Shown here piece by piece: positions 33,415-43,237 of a DNA stretch of 64,000 nt (position 1 is its first letter; the number at the start of each line of letters is the position of its first letter). The notes under the pieces were generated by a model. It was not told the origin of the DNA. It saw only the letters and a list, made by a program, of their open reading frames with translations, and ran no database searches. This stretch comes from Acinetobacter sp. NIPH 2100 (GTDB lineage Bacteria > Pseudomonadota > Gammaproteobacteria > Pseudomonadales > Moraxellaceae), in the NCBI RefSeq assembly GCF_000369805.1, contig NZ_KB850224.1:1597924-1661923 (forward strand). The letters run 5' to 3'. Position numbers and translations under genes: made by a program.

Positions 33415-36400
33415 TTAGTCTTCAGATAAAGTCATTAAACTCGCATTACCACCTGCTGCTGCAGTGTTTACGCTAATTGCTCGTTCAATGACTAGGCGTT
33501 CTAAAGGAATTTGCTCATTCACTTGAAGGTGAGTGATTCCCACGATTGCTCCAGAGCGGTTTGCAATCTTATGCTGTAAGTCAGTTAATTGTTCAACTGA
33601 ACCTTGATGTAAAGCAGCATCAAAATGATCTGCTTCAACACTTGAAATCACAGTGGTCGCATCTAATACATCTTTTGGTAAAGATGCTTTGTGTTTCACT
33701 AGGAATGCATTGTCTTTTAATACAGCTGCTGTGCTACCTACTGCGAAGATTGCTAGGAGTTGCTGCAATTGAGCAGCTTCATCATTGGCAATAGCAAGTA
33801 CACGATGGCGAGGCAAGATAATGTATTGGTTGCTTTCACCTGTTGGACCTTGCAATTCGTAGAACTTACCAACACCAAATGCTGGAATCGTTGGAATTGC
33901 TTGAGGCATATTTTTATTTGCCCATGACAACAAGTTTTGGTAAGCAACATTCGATACAGCATCAAAGCTAGAGATTTCAGCTTTCACCGCAAATGGTGTT
34001 GCTAATACTTTCTCAGAACAATGCTCCATCAAACGGTACATGTAAAGCGGACCACCAGCTTTTGGACCAGTACCAGATAAGCCTTCACCACCAAATGGTT
34101 GAACACCTACAACTGCACCAACGATGTTACGGTTGATATATAAGTTACCTACTTCCGCGCGTTGAATCACAGTGTTGATGGTTTCATCGATACGGGTATG
34201 TAGACCCATGGTCAAGCCATAACCTTTTGCATTGATACGATCGATCAATTGCTCAAGTTCACCGTACTTATAAGTGATGATATGCAATACAGGACCAAAT
34301 ACTTCGCGCTCTAAGTCATCAAGATTTGGTAGTTCGATTGCCGTTGGCGGAACGAAGGTACCTTGTGCAAGTGCTTGTTGGCTTGCAGCATCATTGAACA
34401 TCAATTGATGAACAGGATAACCCTTAGATTTCATCTTTTGAATGTGCGTATCGATCGTTTGTTTTGCTTCGGTATCGATTACAGGACCAATATCAGTTTT
34501 TAAGATCGCAGGATGACCTACGATTAACTGCTGCATTGCACCTTTCAACATTTTGATGACGGTTGCAGCGCTGTCTTCTTGAACACATAAGATACGCAGG
34601 GCAGAACAACGTTGACCGGCACTATCAAATGCAGAACTGACAACATCGAGTACCACTTGTTCAGTCAGGGCAGAAGAATCGACGATCATTGCATTTTGAC
34701 CACCTGTTTCCGCGATTAACGGAATCGGTTGACCATTTGGAGACAAGCGTTTTGCCACAGTCTTTTGCAAGATTTTTGCAACTTCTGTAGAGCCTGTGAA
34801 CATGATGCCTTGGATGCGATCATCTTGACTCAATTGAGCACCAACAGTTTCACCGCGACCAGGAAGCAGCTGAACCACACCGCGAGGTACGCCAGCTTCC
34901 CAAAGCATTTCAACTGCTTGAGCTGCAATCAGTGGTGTTTGCTCTGCGGGTTTTGCAATCACGCAGTTACCGCTAACTAAAGCAGCTGCAATCTGACCAG
35001 AGAAAATTGCAAGAGGGAAGTTCCATGGGCTGATACAAAGCACTGTACCCAATGGTTTTACTTGTGCATTTGCAGGTAAGTTTTCGATTTGTGTTGCGTA
35101 GTAACGTAGGAAATCGACCGCTTCACGAACTTCTGCAATGGCGTTGGCATAGGTTTTACCACTTTCACGACAAAGCAATACCATCAACTCTTGAATGCGA
35201 GTTTCCATCAAATCGGCAGCACGTTTTAAGCAAGCAGCACGTTCTGCTTTGTCCGTCATAGCCCAGCTTTGTTGTGCTTGCACAGCAGCTTCAAGTGCCA
35301 GTTGTACATCTGCACTGGTTGCTTCATTGACATGACCAACCACTTCACTATTTTGTGCTGGATTTGTAATTACAATTGCATTACTTTGATCGTGAACTGT
35401 TGATTCAAAACCAAGCAGAGGCTTACTGTTCCACACGTGGTCACGAAGTTTTTGTGCAGTTGCATCTAAATCTGTTAATGGTTGATCGTTATTCAGATCG
35501 AAGCCATTTGAATTTGGACGTAATGGATAAAGATCATGCGGAAGTGGGATAGCAGGGTGTTTTAAGCCAAGCTGACCTTCTTCTTGTGCTGAACTTTGAA
35601 TGTCTTTGATTGGAGACTGGATCAGGTCTTCAACTTTCAAGGTCTTATCAGCAATACGGTTTACGAATGAAGTATTGGCACCATTTTCAAGTAAACGACG
35701 GACCAAGTAAGCCAATAATGTTTCATGGTTACCAACAGGTGCGTAAACGCGACATGGAACGCCTAGTTTGCCATCTTCTTTAGAACCGACAACTTGTTCG
35801 TACAATGGCTCGCCCATACCATGCAAGCATTGGAACTCGTATTGACCTGGGTAGTATTTGCTTGGATCCGCCAAGGTGTAGATCGTTGCAAGTGATTGCG
35901 CATTGTGTGTCGCAAATTGCGGATAAACTTGATCTGGTGCTGCAAGTAATTTTTTCGCACAAGCAATGTATGACAAATCGGTGTGTACTTTACGGGTAAA
36001 CACAGGATAGTCTGTCATACCATCAATTTGCGCTTTCTTGATTTCGCTGTCCCAATATGCACCTTTCACCAAACGGATCATCAGGCGTTTGTTGCTGCGT
36101 TTTGCAAGATCAACAATATAATCAACAACGTAGAAACAACGTTTTTGGTAAGCTTGAATAACGAAGCCAATGCCTTTCCAATCCGCAAGCTTTGGTTCGA
36201 AACACAAACGCTCAAGCAATTCGAGAGAAATTTCTAAACGTTCAGATTCTTCTGCATCGATGTTTAAGCCGATGTCATAGTGTTTTGCCAAGCACGCAAG
36301 TTCAAAAACTTTATTGTAAAGTTCGTGATGTACACGATCAATTTGCGCACGTTGATAACGTGGGTGCAATGCAGAAAGCTTGATTGAAATACCAGGGCCA

Positions 36401-37176
36401 TCGTAAACACCACGACCATTTGATGCTTTACCAATGGCATGAATCGCTTGCGTGTAGTCGTTATAATAACGCTCAGCATCATGTTCAGTAAGTGCAGCTT
36501 CACCCAACATGTCGTATGAGTAACGGAAACCTTTGTGTTCAAATGGTTTTGCATGATCAAGAGCTTCTTCGATGGTTTCACCAGTAACGAACTGTTCACC
36601 CATCATACGCATTGCAACGTCAACCGCTTTACGGATGATGCCACGACCACTACGCGCCAAAAGACCCGTTAATACGCTAGACAAGCTGGTTTGCTTAGGT
36701 GTTTCCATTAACTTGCCAGTTAACATCAAACCCCATGCAGCAGCGTTGACGAACATCAGGTTACTTTGACCTACGTGTTCTTTCCAGTTGCCTTGGTTGA
36801 TCTTGTCACGAATCAATAAATCACGGGTTGCTGTATCTGGAATACGAAGCAAAGCTTCTGCCAAACACATCAACGCTACACCTTCTTGCGAAGAAAGTGA
36901 GAACTCTTGAAGTAAACCTTGAACAATACCTGCTTTACCAGCCGAGCTTTTACGCTCACGTAAATTATGCGCTAGGCTAAAAGCAAGTTCATAAATTTTG
37001 TGGTCAAGATCAGGAGAAATGTTTGCTGCTTCAGCGAGTACAGCGACTGCTTCAGGCTCAGCACGTCGCCAAGCTGTATTAATGCGTTGCTCAAACTCAC
37101 TTTTTTCTTTAAATTCGGTAATATAACCGTCTATGTGAGCTGTTTCCATTTGTGCGGGAGTATCCAATGTATTCAT
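33415..37176 (-). CDS. putA: bifunctional proline dehydrogenase / P5C dehydrogenase
   Basis: Oxidises proline to glutamate in two steps, passing electrons to the quinone pool. About 1250 residues. Proline dehydrogenase barrel: residues ~130-480 with HYDIGLNIDAEESERLE, RLVKGAYWDSEIK and ATHNAQS. Aldehyde dehydrogenase domain: ~600-1050 with Glu in IAETGGQNAM and nucleophile Cys in SAGQRCSALR. A C-terminal tail domain follows. The N-terminus lacks the ribbon-helix-helix repressor domain of E. coli PutA, so it is enzymatic only; regulation would fall to the divergent Lrp-type protein. ATG 37176 is chosen for GGA 9 bases upstream; an earlier ATG lies at 37194. Confidence 0.97.
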   Translation of the reverse strand: MNTLDTPAQMETAHIDGYITEFKEKSEFEQRINTAWRRAEPEAVAVLAEAANISPDLDHKIYELAFSLAHNLRERKSSAGKAGIVQGLLQEFSLSSQEGVALMCLAEALLRIPDTATRDLLIRDKINQGNWKEHVGQSNLMFVNAAAWGLMLTGKLMETPKQTSLSSVLTGLLARSGRGIIRKAVDVAMRMMGEQFVTGETIEEALDHAKPFEHKGFRYSYDMLGEAALTEHDAERYYNDYTQAIHAIGKASNGRGVYDGPGISIKLSALHPRYQRAQIDRVHHELYNKVFELACLAKHYDIGLNIDAEESERLEISLELLERLCFEPKLADWKGIGFVIQAYQKRCFYVVDYIVDLAKRSNKRLMIRLVKGAYWDSEIKKAQIDGMTDYPVFTRKVHTDLSYIACAKKLLAAPDQVYPQFATHNAQSLATIYTLADPSKYYPGQYEFQCLHGMGEPLYEQVVGSKEDGKLGVPCRVYAPVGNHETLLAYLVRRLLENGANTSFVNRIADKTLKVEDLIQSPIKDIQSSAQEEGQLGLKHPAIPLPHDLYPLRPNSNGFDLNNDQPLTDLDATAQKLRDHVWNSKPLLGFESTVHDQSNAIVITNPAQNSEVVGHVNEATSADVQLALEAAVQAQQSWAMTDKAERAACLKRAADLMETRIQELMVLLCRESGKTYANAIAEVREAVDFLRYYATQIENLPANAQVKPLGTVLCISPWNFPLAIFSGQIAAALVSGNCVIAKPAEQTPLIAAQAVEMLWEAGVPRGVVQLLPGRGETVGAQLSQDDRIQGIMFTGSTEVAKILQKTVAKRLSPNGQPIPLIAETGGQNAMIVDSSALTEQVVLDVVSSAFDSAGQRCSALRILCVQEDSAATVIKMLKGAMQQLIVGHPAILKTDIGPVIDTEAKQTIDTHIQKMKSKGYPVHQLMFNDAASQQALAQGTFVPPTAIELPNLDDLEREVFGPVLHIITYKYGELEQLIDRINAKGYGLTMGLHTRIDETINTVIQRAEVGNLYINRNIVGAVVGVQPFGGEGLSGTGPKAGGPLYMYRLMEHCSEKVLATPFAVKAEISSFDAVSNVAYQNLLSWANKNMPQAIPTIPAFGVGKFYELQGPTGESNQYIILPRHRVLAIANDEAAQLQQLLAIFAVGSTAAVLKDNAFLVKHKASLPKDVLDATTVISSVEADHFDAALHQGSVEQLTDLQHKIANRSGAIVGITHLQVNEQIPLERLVIERAISVNTAAAGGNASLMTLSED

Positions 37177-37296
37177 ACTAAATTCCAATAACAATCTCTA
37201 GAACATATTGAGTAGAGAGGTTTAGATAATTTATGATTACAGAATGAAACCCGAGTAACTCACTATAATTTACTTATTTTTTAGAGGAAAATTCAG

Positions 37297-37788
37297 TTGA
37301 ATGGCCCTATTTATGCGTTAGATCGAACTGATCTAAAAATTCTGGATATTCTTCAAGCAGATGGGAGAATTTCTAATAGTAAATTAGCAGAACTCGTGAA
37401 CCTATCACCGACTGCGGTGATGGCGCGTGTCCAGAAGCTGACCAAGGATGAATTCATCTTGGGATATGAGGCAAAACTCAATCCCAATAAGCTGAATGCG
37501 AGCTTTTTGGTCTTTGTTGAAGTACTGCTGGATAAAACCACCCCACATGTTTTGGATGATTTTATTGATGCAGTAACGCAATATCCAGAAATTGTGGAAT
37601 GCCATATGGTCAGTGGCGGTTTTGATTTTCTGATTAAACTGCGCAGCGCAGGGATGGAAGAGTTTCGTCGTATTGCGGGCCAGATATTATGGCAATTACC
37701 GGGTGTGAAGGAAACTCGAAGTTACCCAGTGATGCAGGTCGTGAAAGACAGTTCAAAAATAAAAATTAAATCAAAAACAAAATTTTAA
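37297..37788 (+). CDS. Lrp/AsnC family regulator, probably of proline use
   Basis: A 163-residue regulator. The N-terminal winged HTH (DRTDLKILDILQADGRISNSKLAELVNLSPTAVMARVQKL) and the C-terminal RAM domain (ECHMVSGGFDFLIKLR) are characteristic. It begins with TTG, supported by AGAGGA 8 bases upstream and the absence of an in-frame ATG nearby. It is divergent from putA and convergent with putP. By context it likely activates putA in response to proline, like PutR/BkdR-type Lrp proteins; this is inferred. Confidence 0.9.
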   Translation: MNGPIYALDRTDLKILDILQADGRISNSKLAELVNLSPTAVMARVQKLTKDEFILGYEAKLNPNKLNASFLVFVEVLLDKTTPHVLDDFIDAVTQYPEIVECHMVSGGFDFLIKLRSAGMEEFRRIAGQILWQLPGVKETRSYPVMQVVKDSSKIKIKSKTKF

Positions 37789-37797
37789 GCAAAAGAA

Positions 37798-37817
37798 AAG
37801 GGGCTCTAGAGCCCCTT
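37798..37817. terminator. shared terminator between lrp-type gene and putP
   Basis: A perfect 20-bp palindrome AAGGGGCTCT/AGAGCCCCTT with A- and T-rich flanks, between convergent genes. Confidence 0.85.
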
Positions 37818-37834
37818 AAATTTTCATTCAAGAA

Positions 37835-39331
37835 TTATTTCATTTCACGTGTATAGATTTCATCAGCTTGTTCAAAACGACTGGTTACCGCTGCATTTGG
37901 TGTTTTACCCAGTAAGCTCACCACCACGATACTGATCAAAGCAAAAACGAAGCCTGGAATAATTTCGTATACACCAGTATGGCCAAAGAAGTTTTTCCAC
38001 AAGATTACAGTCAATGCACCAACGATCATGCCCACCAATGCGCCGTTTAAGGTCATACGTTTCCAGAACAATGAAAGAATAATCAACGGACCAAAAGCAG
38101 CACCGAAACCAGCCCATGCATAAGCAACTAAGCCAAGAACTTTACTCTCTGGATTTTGAGCGAGAGAGAGGGCAAGCATTGCAACAGCAAGTACCATCGC
38201 ACGTCCAATCCACACCAGTTCTTTTTGAGATGCATTTTTGCGGATAAAGCCTTTGTACAAATCTTCGGTCAAAGCACTAGAACAAACCAGAAGCTGACAG
38301 CTTAGCGTACTCATGACTGCAGACAGAATGGCTGCAAGGATCACACCAACAACCCAAGGGTTGAATAAAATTTTGGTGAGTTCCATAAACACAGTTTCAG
38401 GGTTAGCCGTTACTGCTGCAGCGAATTCAGGATGCATTTGGAAGTAAGCAATACCGATAAAGCCTGAACCTACTGCACCCGCTAAGCATAGAACCATCCA
38501 TGTCATACCAATACGGCGTGCAGCTGGAATTGATTTCACTGAATCAGCTGCCATGAAACGGACAAGGATATGTGGTTGACCAAAATAACCTAGACCCCAA
38601 GCTGCAGCTGAAAGAATCGCAACAAGACTTAAATTGGTTGCAAAATCAAAAGCATGAGGGCGTACAGATTCAACGACTGCAGTAAACTCTTCCATACCAA
38701 TGCCTAAAGACATGTAAGTTACGATAGGAAGCAGTAACAATGCGAAAATCATCAAGCCTGCTTGGAAAGTATCTGTCCAGCTAATTGCTAAGAAACCACC
38801 AATACAAACATAACCAATTGTCGCGAATGCACCCAGCCATAACGCTGTTGAGTATGGCAAATGGAACAATGTTTCAAATAAACGTGCACCAGCGACCATG
38901 CCAGAAGCACAATAAATCGCAAAGAATACAAGAATAATCAATGCAGATGTGACGCGTAGGATTTTCTTCTGGTCATCAAAACGACCGGTAAAATAATCTG
39001 GCAAGGTCAAAGCGTTATTTTGTACTTCAGTATGTACACGTAAACGACCTGCAACCAAGTACCAGTTTAACCATGCGCCAATAATCAAGCCGATGGCAAT
39101 CCATGATTCTGACAAGCCAGTTAAGTAAATAGCGCCAGGTAAGCCCATGAGTAACCAACCACTCATGTCTGATGCACCCGCAGATAAAGCGGTTACAAAA
39201 CTGCCTAGACTTCGGCCTCCGAGAATATAATCGTCAAGGTTTTTAGTAGAAAAATAGGCGTATAAACCGATGCCAAGCATGGCGGCGATATATACCACGA
39301 ATACAACAACAGTGGGGTTAGAAAAATTCAT
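37835..39331 (-). CDS. putP: sodium/proline symporter
   Basis: A 498-residue SSS-family transporter with about 13 hydrophobic spans. Family landmarks: DYILGGRSLGSFVTALSAGASDMSGWLLMGLPGA (sodium site region), CIGGFLAISWTDTFQAG, and AAILSAVMSTLSCQLL. Imports proline with sodium, feeding PutA. It forms, with putA and the Lrp-type gene, a three-gene proline utilisation locus arranged putA < > lrp / putP <. Its own promoter must lie in the 400-base gap before aspA. Confidence 0.96.
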   Translation of the reverse strand: MNFSNPTVVVFVVYIAAMLGIGLYAYFSTKNLDDYILGGRSLGSFVTALSAGASDMSGWLLMGLPGAIYLTGLSESWIAIGLIIGAWLNWYLVAGRLRVHTEVQNNALTLPDYFTGRFDDQKKILRVTSALIILVFFAIYCASGMVAGARLFETLFHLPYSTALWLGAFATIGYVCIGGFLAISWTDTFQAGLMIFALLLLPIVTYMSLGIGMEEFTAVVESVRPHAFDFATNLSLVAILSAAAWGLGYFGQPHILVRFMAADSVKSIPAARRIGMTWMVLCLAGAVGSGFIGIAYFQMHPEFAAAVTANPETVFMELTKILFNPWVVGVILAAILSAVMSTLSCQLLVCSSALTEDLYKGFIRKNASQKELVWIGRAMVLAVAMLALSLAQNPESKVLGLVAYAWAGFGAAFGPLIILSLFWKRMTLNGALVGMIVGALTVILWKNFFGHTGVYEIIPGFVFALISIVVVSLLGKTPNAAVTSRFEQADEIYTREMK

Positions 39332-39804
39332 AATGGATGCCTGTCCTTACATATCCATAATTTGCAATCACACCTGAATAGCTAAAAAAATGATTTACTA
39401 TTCTTGGGATTGATAAGGTCACAGATTCAAGCACAAATGATTTTTAAAACACTGTTATGTTTATGTATATTATTTGTGTGTTTTGTGTAATTTAAATTAA
39501 GTGTATGAATCTTAATTTTTTAATTCAAAAAATAGGATTTTTTTTCGCCAAAAAAACAGATTTTGCTGTTTAAAAATAAATCACAATGTATTTAAAAGTT
39601 ACAATTCATCAAATGTACATGTGTAGATTAAATTTGTTGAGCTAAAAATCAAACAAAAACTATGACACATACTGTTACAAAGGCAACAATCCAGAGAAAT
39701 TTCACTATAAAAAAATATAATGTTAAGCAGTTTTGCTAATGAAAAATCAGTTGGAATATTTCATATTAGTTTATTGCACCATAAGGGTGCATTGTCTGAG
39801 AGAA
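39332..39804. other. 473-bp divergent intergenic region putP/aspA
   Basis: Strongly AT-rich. A TATAAT box at 39716-39721 could serve aspA, but no good -35 was seen. Upstream in-frame codons of aspA (from 39733) are probably not translated. Nothing else was recognised. Confidence 0.55.
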
Positions 39805-41253
39805 ATGCAAGTGGAAACGGTTCAAGCGGCAACGATAAGAATAGAGCATGATTTGCTCGGCGCAAAAGAAGTTCCAGCAGATTGTTATTATGGAATTCAT
39901 ACACTGCGTGCAATTGAAAATTTTAAAATTTCTTCGCAAAAAGTTGGACAAAATGGCTACTTTATTCGTGCATTAGCTCAAGTAAAGAAAGCTTCGGCTC
40001 AAGCGAACTTAAGTTTTGGTAAATTAACAGAAGAACAAAGTTTGGCGATTCAGCATGCTTGTGATGCTTTAATGACTGAAACTGAAAAATGGCAAGATGC
40101 GTTCCCGATTGATATTTATCAGGGCGGTGCAGGCACTTCAATTAATATGAATACCAATGAAGTCATTGCAAATATTGCACTTGAATCATTAGGCTATCAA
40201 AAAGGTCAATATGATGTGATTCATCCAAATGATCACGTCAATAAGTCACAATCAACCAATGATGTTTATCCAACCGCGATTCGTTTATCAACCTATTGTT
40301 CTTTAGATGTTTTATTCACGCAAATGGATAAGTTGATTACTTCATTTGAAAATAAAGCGATTGAGTTCCGTTATGTATTAAAAATGGGACGTACCCAATT
40401 GCAAGATGCTGTGCCGATGACACTCGGACAAGAATTTCATGCTTTTGCGACCTTATTAAAAGAAGATGTGCGCTTGATTAAGCGTACTCGAGAAATGTTA
40501 CTTGAAGTGAATCTGGGTGCGACAGCCATCGGTACAGGTGTAAATACACCAAAAGGTTATGCCGTCCAAGCCGTTTCATGTTTAAAAGACATTACAGGTT
40601 TGAATCTGGTCGGTGCCGAAGATTATGTTGAAGCAACCAGTGACTGCGGTGTATTTATTATCCTATCCAGTACATTGAAACGTCTTGCATGCAAACTTTC
40701 AAAAATTAGCAATGACTTGCGTTTGCTTAGTTCAGGACCACGTACAGGTTTAGGTGAAATTCAATTACCTGAATTGCAAGCTGGTTCTTCGATCATGCCT
40801 GCGAAAGTAAACCCTGTCATTCCTGAAGTGGTCAATCAGATTGCTTTTAAAGTGATTGGCAATGATTTAACCATTACTTTTGCGGCAGAAGCTGGTCAGT
40901 TACAGCTCAATGTGATGGAACCCGTGATTGCGATTTCACTGAATGAATCAATCGAATTGCTTACTCATGCGATTCAGAGCTTGGATGAAAAATGTGTACG
41001 TGGTATCAAGGCACATGAACAGGCTTGCCATGATGCAGTGATGCGTAGTGTCGGGATTATTACGTTGCTTGATCCATTATTAGGCCATACGCTCTGCGAT
41101 GAGATTGGTAAGCAATGTATTGCTGAGAACAAAACCATTCAAGAGGTTGTTTTAGAGCGCGGTTTACTGACACAAACTCAACTTGATGAGATTTTCTCTT
41201 TTGAAAACTTAGTTTCTGAAGTTGATGGTATCCAAGTCGATTATGTTGCTTAA
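39805..41253 (+). CDS. aspA: aspartate ammonia-lyase
   Basis: Converts aspartate to fumarate and ammonia. A fumarase/aspartase superfamily protein of about 482 residues. The signature [19 protein letters not shown], the [25 protein letters not shown] opening and the [10 protein letters not shown] block are diagnostic. ATG 39805 is chosen by comparison with E. coli AspA; GAGAG lies just before it and is even better spaced for the GTG two codons later (39811). The open frame continues to 39733. Adjacent to the proline locus, it extends amino-acid use towards the TCA cycle. Confidence 0.96.
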   Translation: MQVETVQAATIRIEHDLLGAKEVPADCYYGIHTLRAIENFKISSQKVGQNGYFIRALAQVKKASAQANLSFGKLTEEQSLAIQHACDALMTETEKWQDAFPIDIYQGGAGTSINMNTNEVIANIALESLGYQKGQYDVIHPNDHVNKSQSTNDVYPTAIRLSTYCSLDVLFTQMDKLITSFENKAIEFRYVLKMGRTQLQDAVPMTLGQEFHAFATLLKEDVRLIKRTREMLLEVNLGATAIGTGVNTPKGYAVQAVSCLKDITGLNLVGAEDYVEATSDCGVFIILSSTLKRLACKLSKISNDLRLLSSGPRTGLGEIQLPELQAGSSIMPAKVNPVIPEVVNQIAFKVIGNDLTITFAAEAGQLQLNVMEPVIAISLNESIELLTHAIQSLDEKCVRGIKAHEQACHDAVMRSVGIITLLDPLLGHTLCDEIGKQCIAENKTIQEVVLERGLLTQTQLDEIFSFENLVSEVDGIQVDYVA

Positions 41254-41277
41254 ATCCTAAGCGAATAATTTTTTATT

Positions 41278-41309
41278 AAAGCCCAGTTCAAACCGAATTG
41301 GGCTTTTTT
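41278..41309 (+). terminator. terminator of aspA
   Basis: AAAGCCCAGTT / AATTGGGCTTTTTT hairpin. Confidence 0.85.
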
Positions 41310-41516
41310 ACTTGCACTGAAAAATAATGGTTTTGTGAAATAATTTGATCGGGTCAACACAACGCTTTATTCCTGTGATCAAGTCATCTGACATATTACA
41401 GATCATTACAGAGTAGGTGGTTGTCTTACCTAAGCGGGTAACCTATGGTCTAAGAGGTGTCTTAAGAACACCAATGCTTAACAACAATAAATAAGTGAAA
41501 TAATGAAGGTAGAATA

Positions 41517-42674
41517 ATGATGATGCGACATTTAATTAAACGCAGTTTAATCTCGTTTGGAATATTGGTATTACCTGCTGTGCCATCTTTGGTTTTTGCG
41601 CATGGTTATGTACTTAAACCTGAATCTCGTGCTTACGCCTGTAAGCTTAATAAAAATGCACAATGTGGAAGCATTGTCTGGGAACCGCAAAGCTTAGAAG
41701 CACCTAAAGGTTTTCCGCAGTCTGGACCACCAGATGGACAGATTGCCAATGCGAATCTGAGTCAATTTTCAGAACTGAATGCGCAATCACCAACACGATG
41801 GGTAAAAACAAATTTACCCACTGGCCCCAATGATTTTACTTGGCAATTTACGGCACAACATGTGAGCCAAGGCTGGCGTTATTTTATCACGAAGCAAGGG
41901 TGGAATCCTTCCGTAGCATTGGCACGTAGTGCTTTTGATCTCAATCCTTTTTGTAGCGTGGACGGGAAATATCAAAAACCTGCAAGTGTGGTCACACATC
42001 GTTGTAATGTGCCAGCAGATCGGAGCGGATATCATGTCATTTTAGCCATTTGGGATATCGGTGATACCAGTAATGCTTTTTATAATGTCATTGATGTAAA
42101 TGTTGGATCAGGAAATCCGACCACACCAGTCGATCCAGAGGCCCCGAAACCTGTTCAAAGTTGGAATGATATTGGCGATATCAATCCGCTTGATGACTTA
42201 TTGCAAAATGATCGGGTATCGACGCGTGTGTTTGATCGTAATGGTGAAAATTCAAATTTAAAAACAGAATTACTGATTACAAGTACGGCCAATGGCAGTC
42301 GAAATATTTGGCCACGCTTATTAGCAGAAGCGATTAATCGAGAACATAGCGCGTTACGGGCAGGCGTTAAAAACACAAATAGTGAGATTGTACCAGTCAG
42401 TGGGAGAAATGATGTTTATAGTAGTTTAAATAGTGGCATCCAACGTGTCGAAATCAAAATTGAGCGTGCACCGATCAGTGGTGGTGGTTCTTATGATTTT
42501 GTTTATCCGAAGAATATCAGTACATACAAGGCAGGGACTAAGGTATTAGGCAGTGATGGACGTATTTATCAGTGTAAGCCATTTCCTTATAGTGGTTGGT
42601 GTACCATCCAAGCGCATCAATATGTTCCTGCCACTGGTTCGAACTGGCAGGATGCGTGGATTCTCGTAAAATAA
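41517..42674 (+). CDS. secreted AA10 lytic polysaccharide monooxygenase (GbpA-like)
   Basis: A 385-residue exported protein. The signal peptide ends VFA and the mature chain starts with His29 (HGYVLKPESRAY), the copper-binding N-terminal His of AA10 enzymes. The second histidine-brace residue is His115 in FTAQHVSQGWRYF. The catalytic domain runs to ~residue 195, then a GbpA_2-like domain (RVSTRVFDRNGE), then a C-terminal chitin-binding module (CBM5/12-like; YKAGTKVLGSDGRIYQCKPF ... NWQDAWILVK). It oxidatively cleaves chitin or binds GlcNAc surfaces. No chitinase is adjacent. AAGGTAGAATA precedes tandem ATGs. Confidence 0.93.
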   Translation: MMMRHLIKRSLISFGILVLPAVPSLVFAHGYVLKPESRAYACKLNKNAQCGSIVWEPQSLEAPKGFPQSGPPDGQIANANLSQFSELNAQSPTRWVKTNLPTGPNDFTWQFTAQHVSQGWRYFITKQGWNPSVALARSAFDLNPFCSVDGKYQKPASVVTHRCNVPADRSGYHVILAIWDIGDTSNAFYNVIDVNVGSGNPTTPVDPEAPKPVQSWNDIGDINPLDDLLQNDRVSTRVFDRNGENSNLKTELLITSTANGSRNIWPRLLAEAINREHSALRAGVKNTNSEIVPVSGRNDVYSSLNSGIQRVEIKIERAPISGGGSYDFVYPKNISTYKAGTKVLGSDGRIYQCKPFPYSGWCTIQAHQYVPATGSNWQDAWILVK

Positions 42675-42689
42675 TAGTTGGTGTAGCAA

Positions 42690-42723
42690 TAAAAAACCGA
42701 GTGAATAGATCACTCGGTTTTTT
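42690..42723. terminator. bidirectional terminator LPMO gene/gcvH
   Basis: AAAAAACCGAGTGA / TCACTCGGTTTTTT hairpin between convergent genes. Confidence 0.9.
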
Positions 42724-42743
42724 GAATATTCAAGATTTAAAAA

Positions 42744-43118
42744 TTATAAACCTGATTCATAGTCACTGTTTGAAAGTAACTTTTCAACATCTGCCATATT
42801 GTCTGGTTTGATCTTATAAATCCAGCCTTTGCCATAAGGTTCATCATTGACAAAGTCAGGGTCATCTTCAAGATCAGTATTGACTTCAACTACGGTGCCT
42901 GACACAGGTGCATGGATGTCCGATGCTGTTTTTACCGACTCAACAATACCGGCTTGTTCAGCTGCGGTTACATGGCTGCCAACTTCAGGCGTTTCCACAT
43001 AAACTAAATCACCCAACTCATCTTGTGCGTGGTCAGTAATTCCCGTAACAACTAGGTCACCCTCAATTCTTACCCATTCATGCGTACGTGCATATTTCAA
43101 TTCCGCTGGATGATTCAT
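42744..43118 (-). CDS. gcvH: glycine cleavage system H protein
   Basis: A 124-residue lipoyl carrier that shuttles the aminomethyl group in glycine cleavage. The lipoylated Lys63 lies in [18 protein letters not shown], and [27 protein letters not shown] is the conserved first half. No gcvT or gcvP neighbours it, so it is an isolated gene here, as seen in other Acinetobacter. It may also serve as the lipoic-acid assembly substrate. Confidence 0.96.
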   Translation of the reverse strand: MNHPAELKYARTHEWVRIEGDLVVTGITDHAQDELGDLVYVETPEVGSHVTAAEQAGIVESVKTASDIHAPVSGTVVEVNTDLEDDPDFVNDEPYGKGWIYKIKPDNMADVEKLLSNSDYESGL

Positions 43119-43237
43119 GACAACTCCTTAACAATCTGTCGCATCATTTTATTGGCTTTATACAGGTTTTTTAATCAAAACAAAAGTTTTGGTAATGAAG
43201 GGTTTAGCTTTGCATAAACCCACAACATTTTACAATC

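Noticed and set aside
35763..35966. Several 60-110 codon frames inside putA on both strands
   Set aside because: They are shadows of a long, well-conserved gene with no independent starts.
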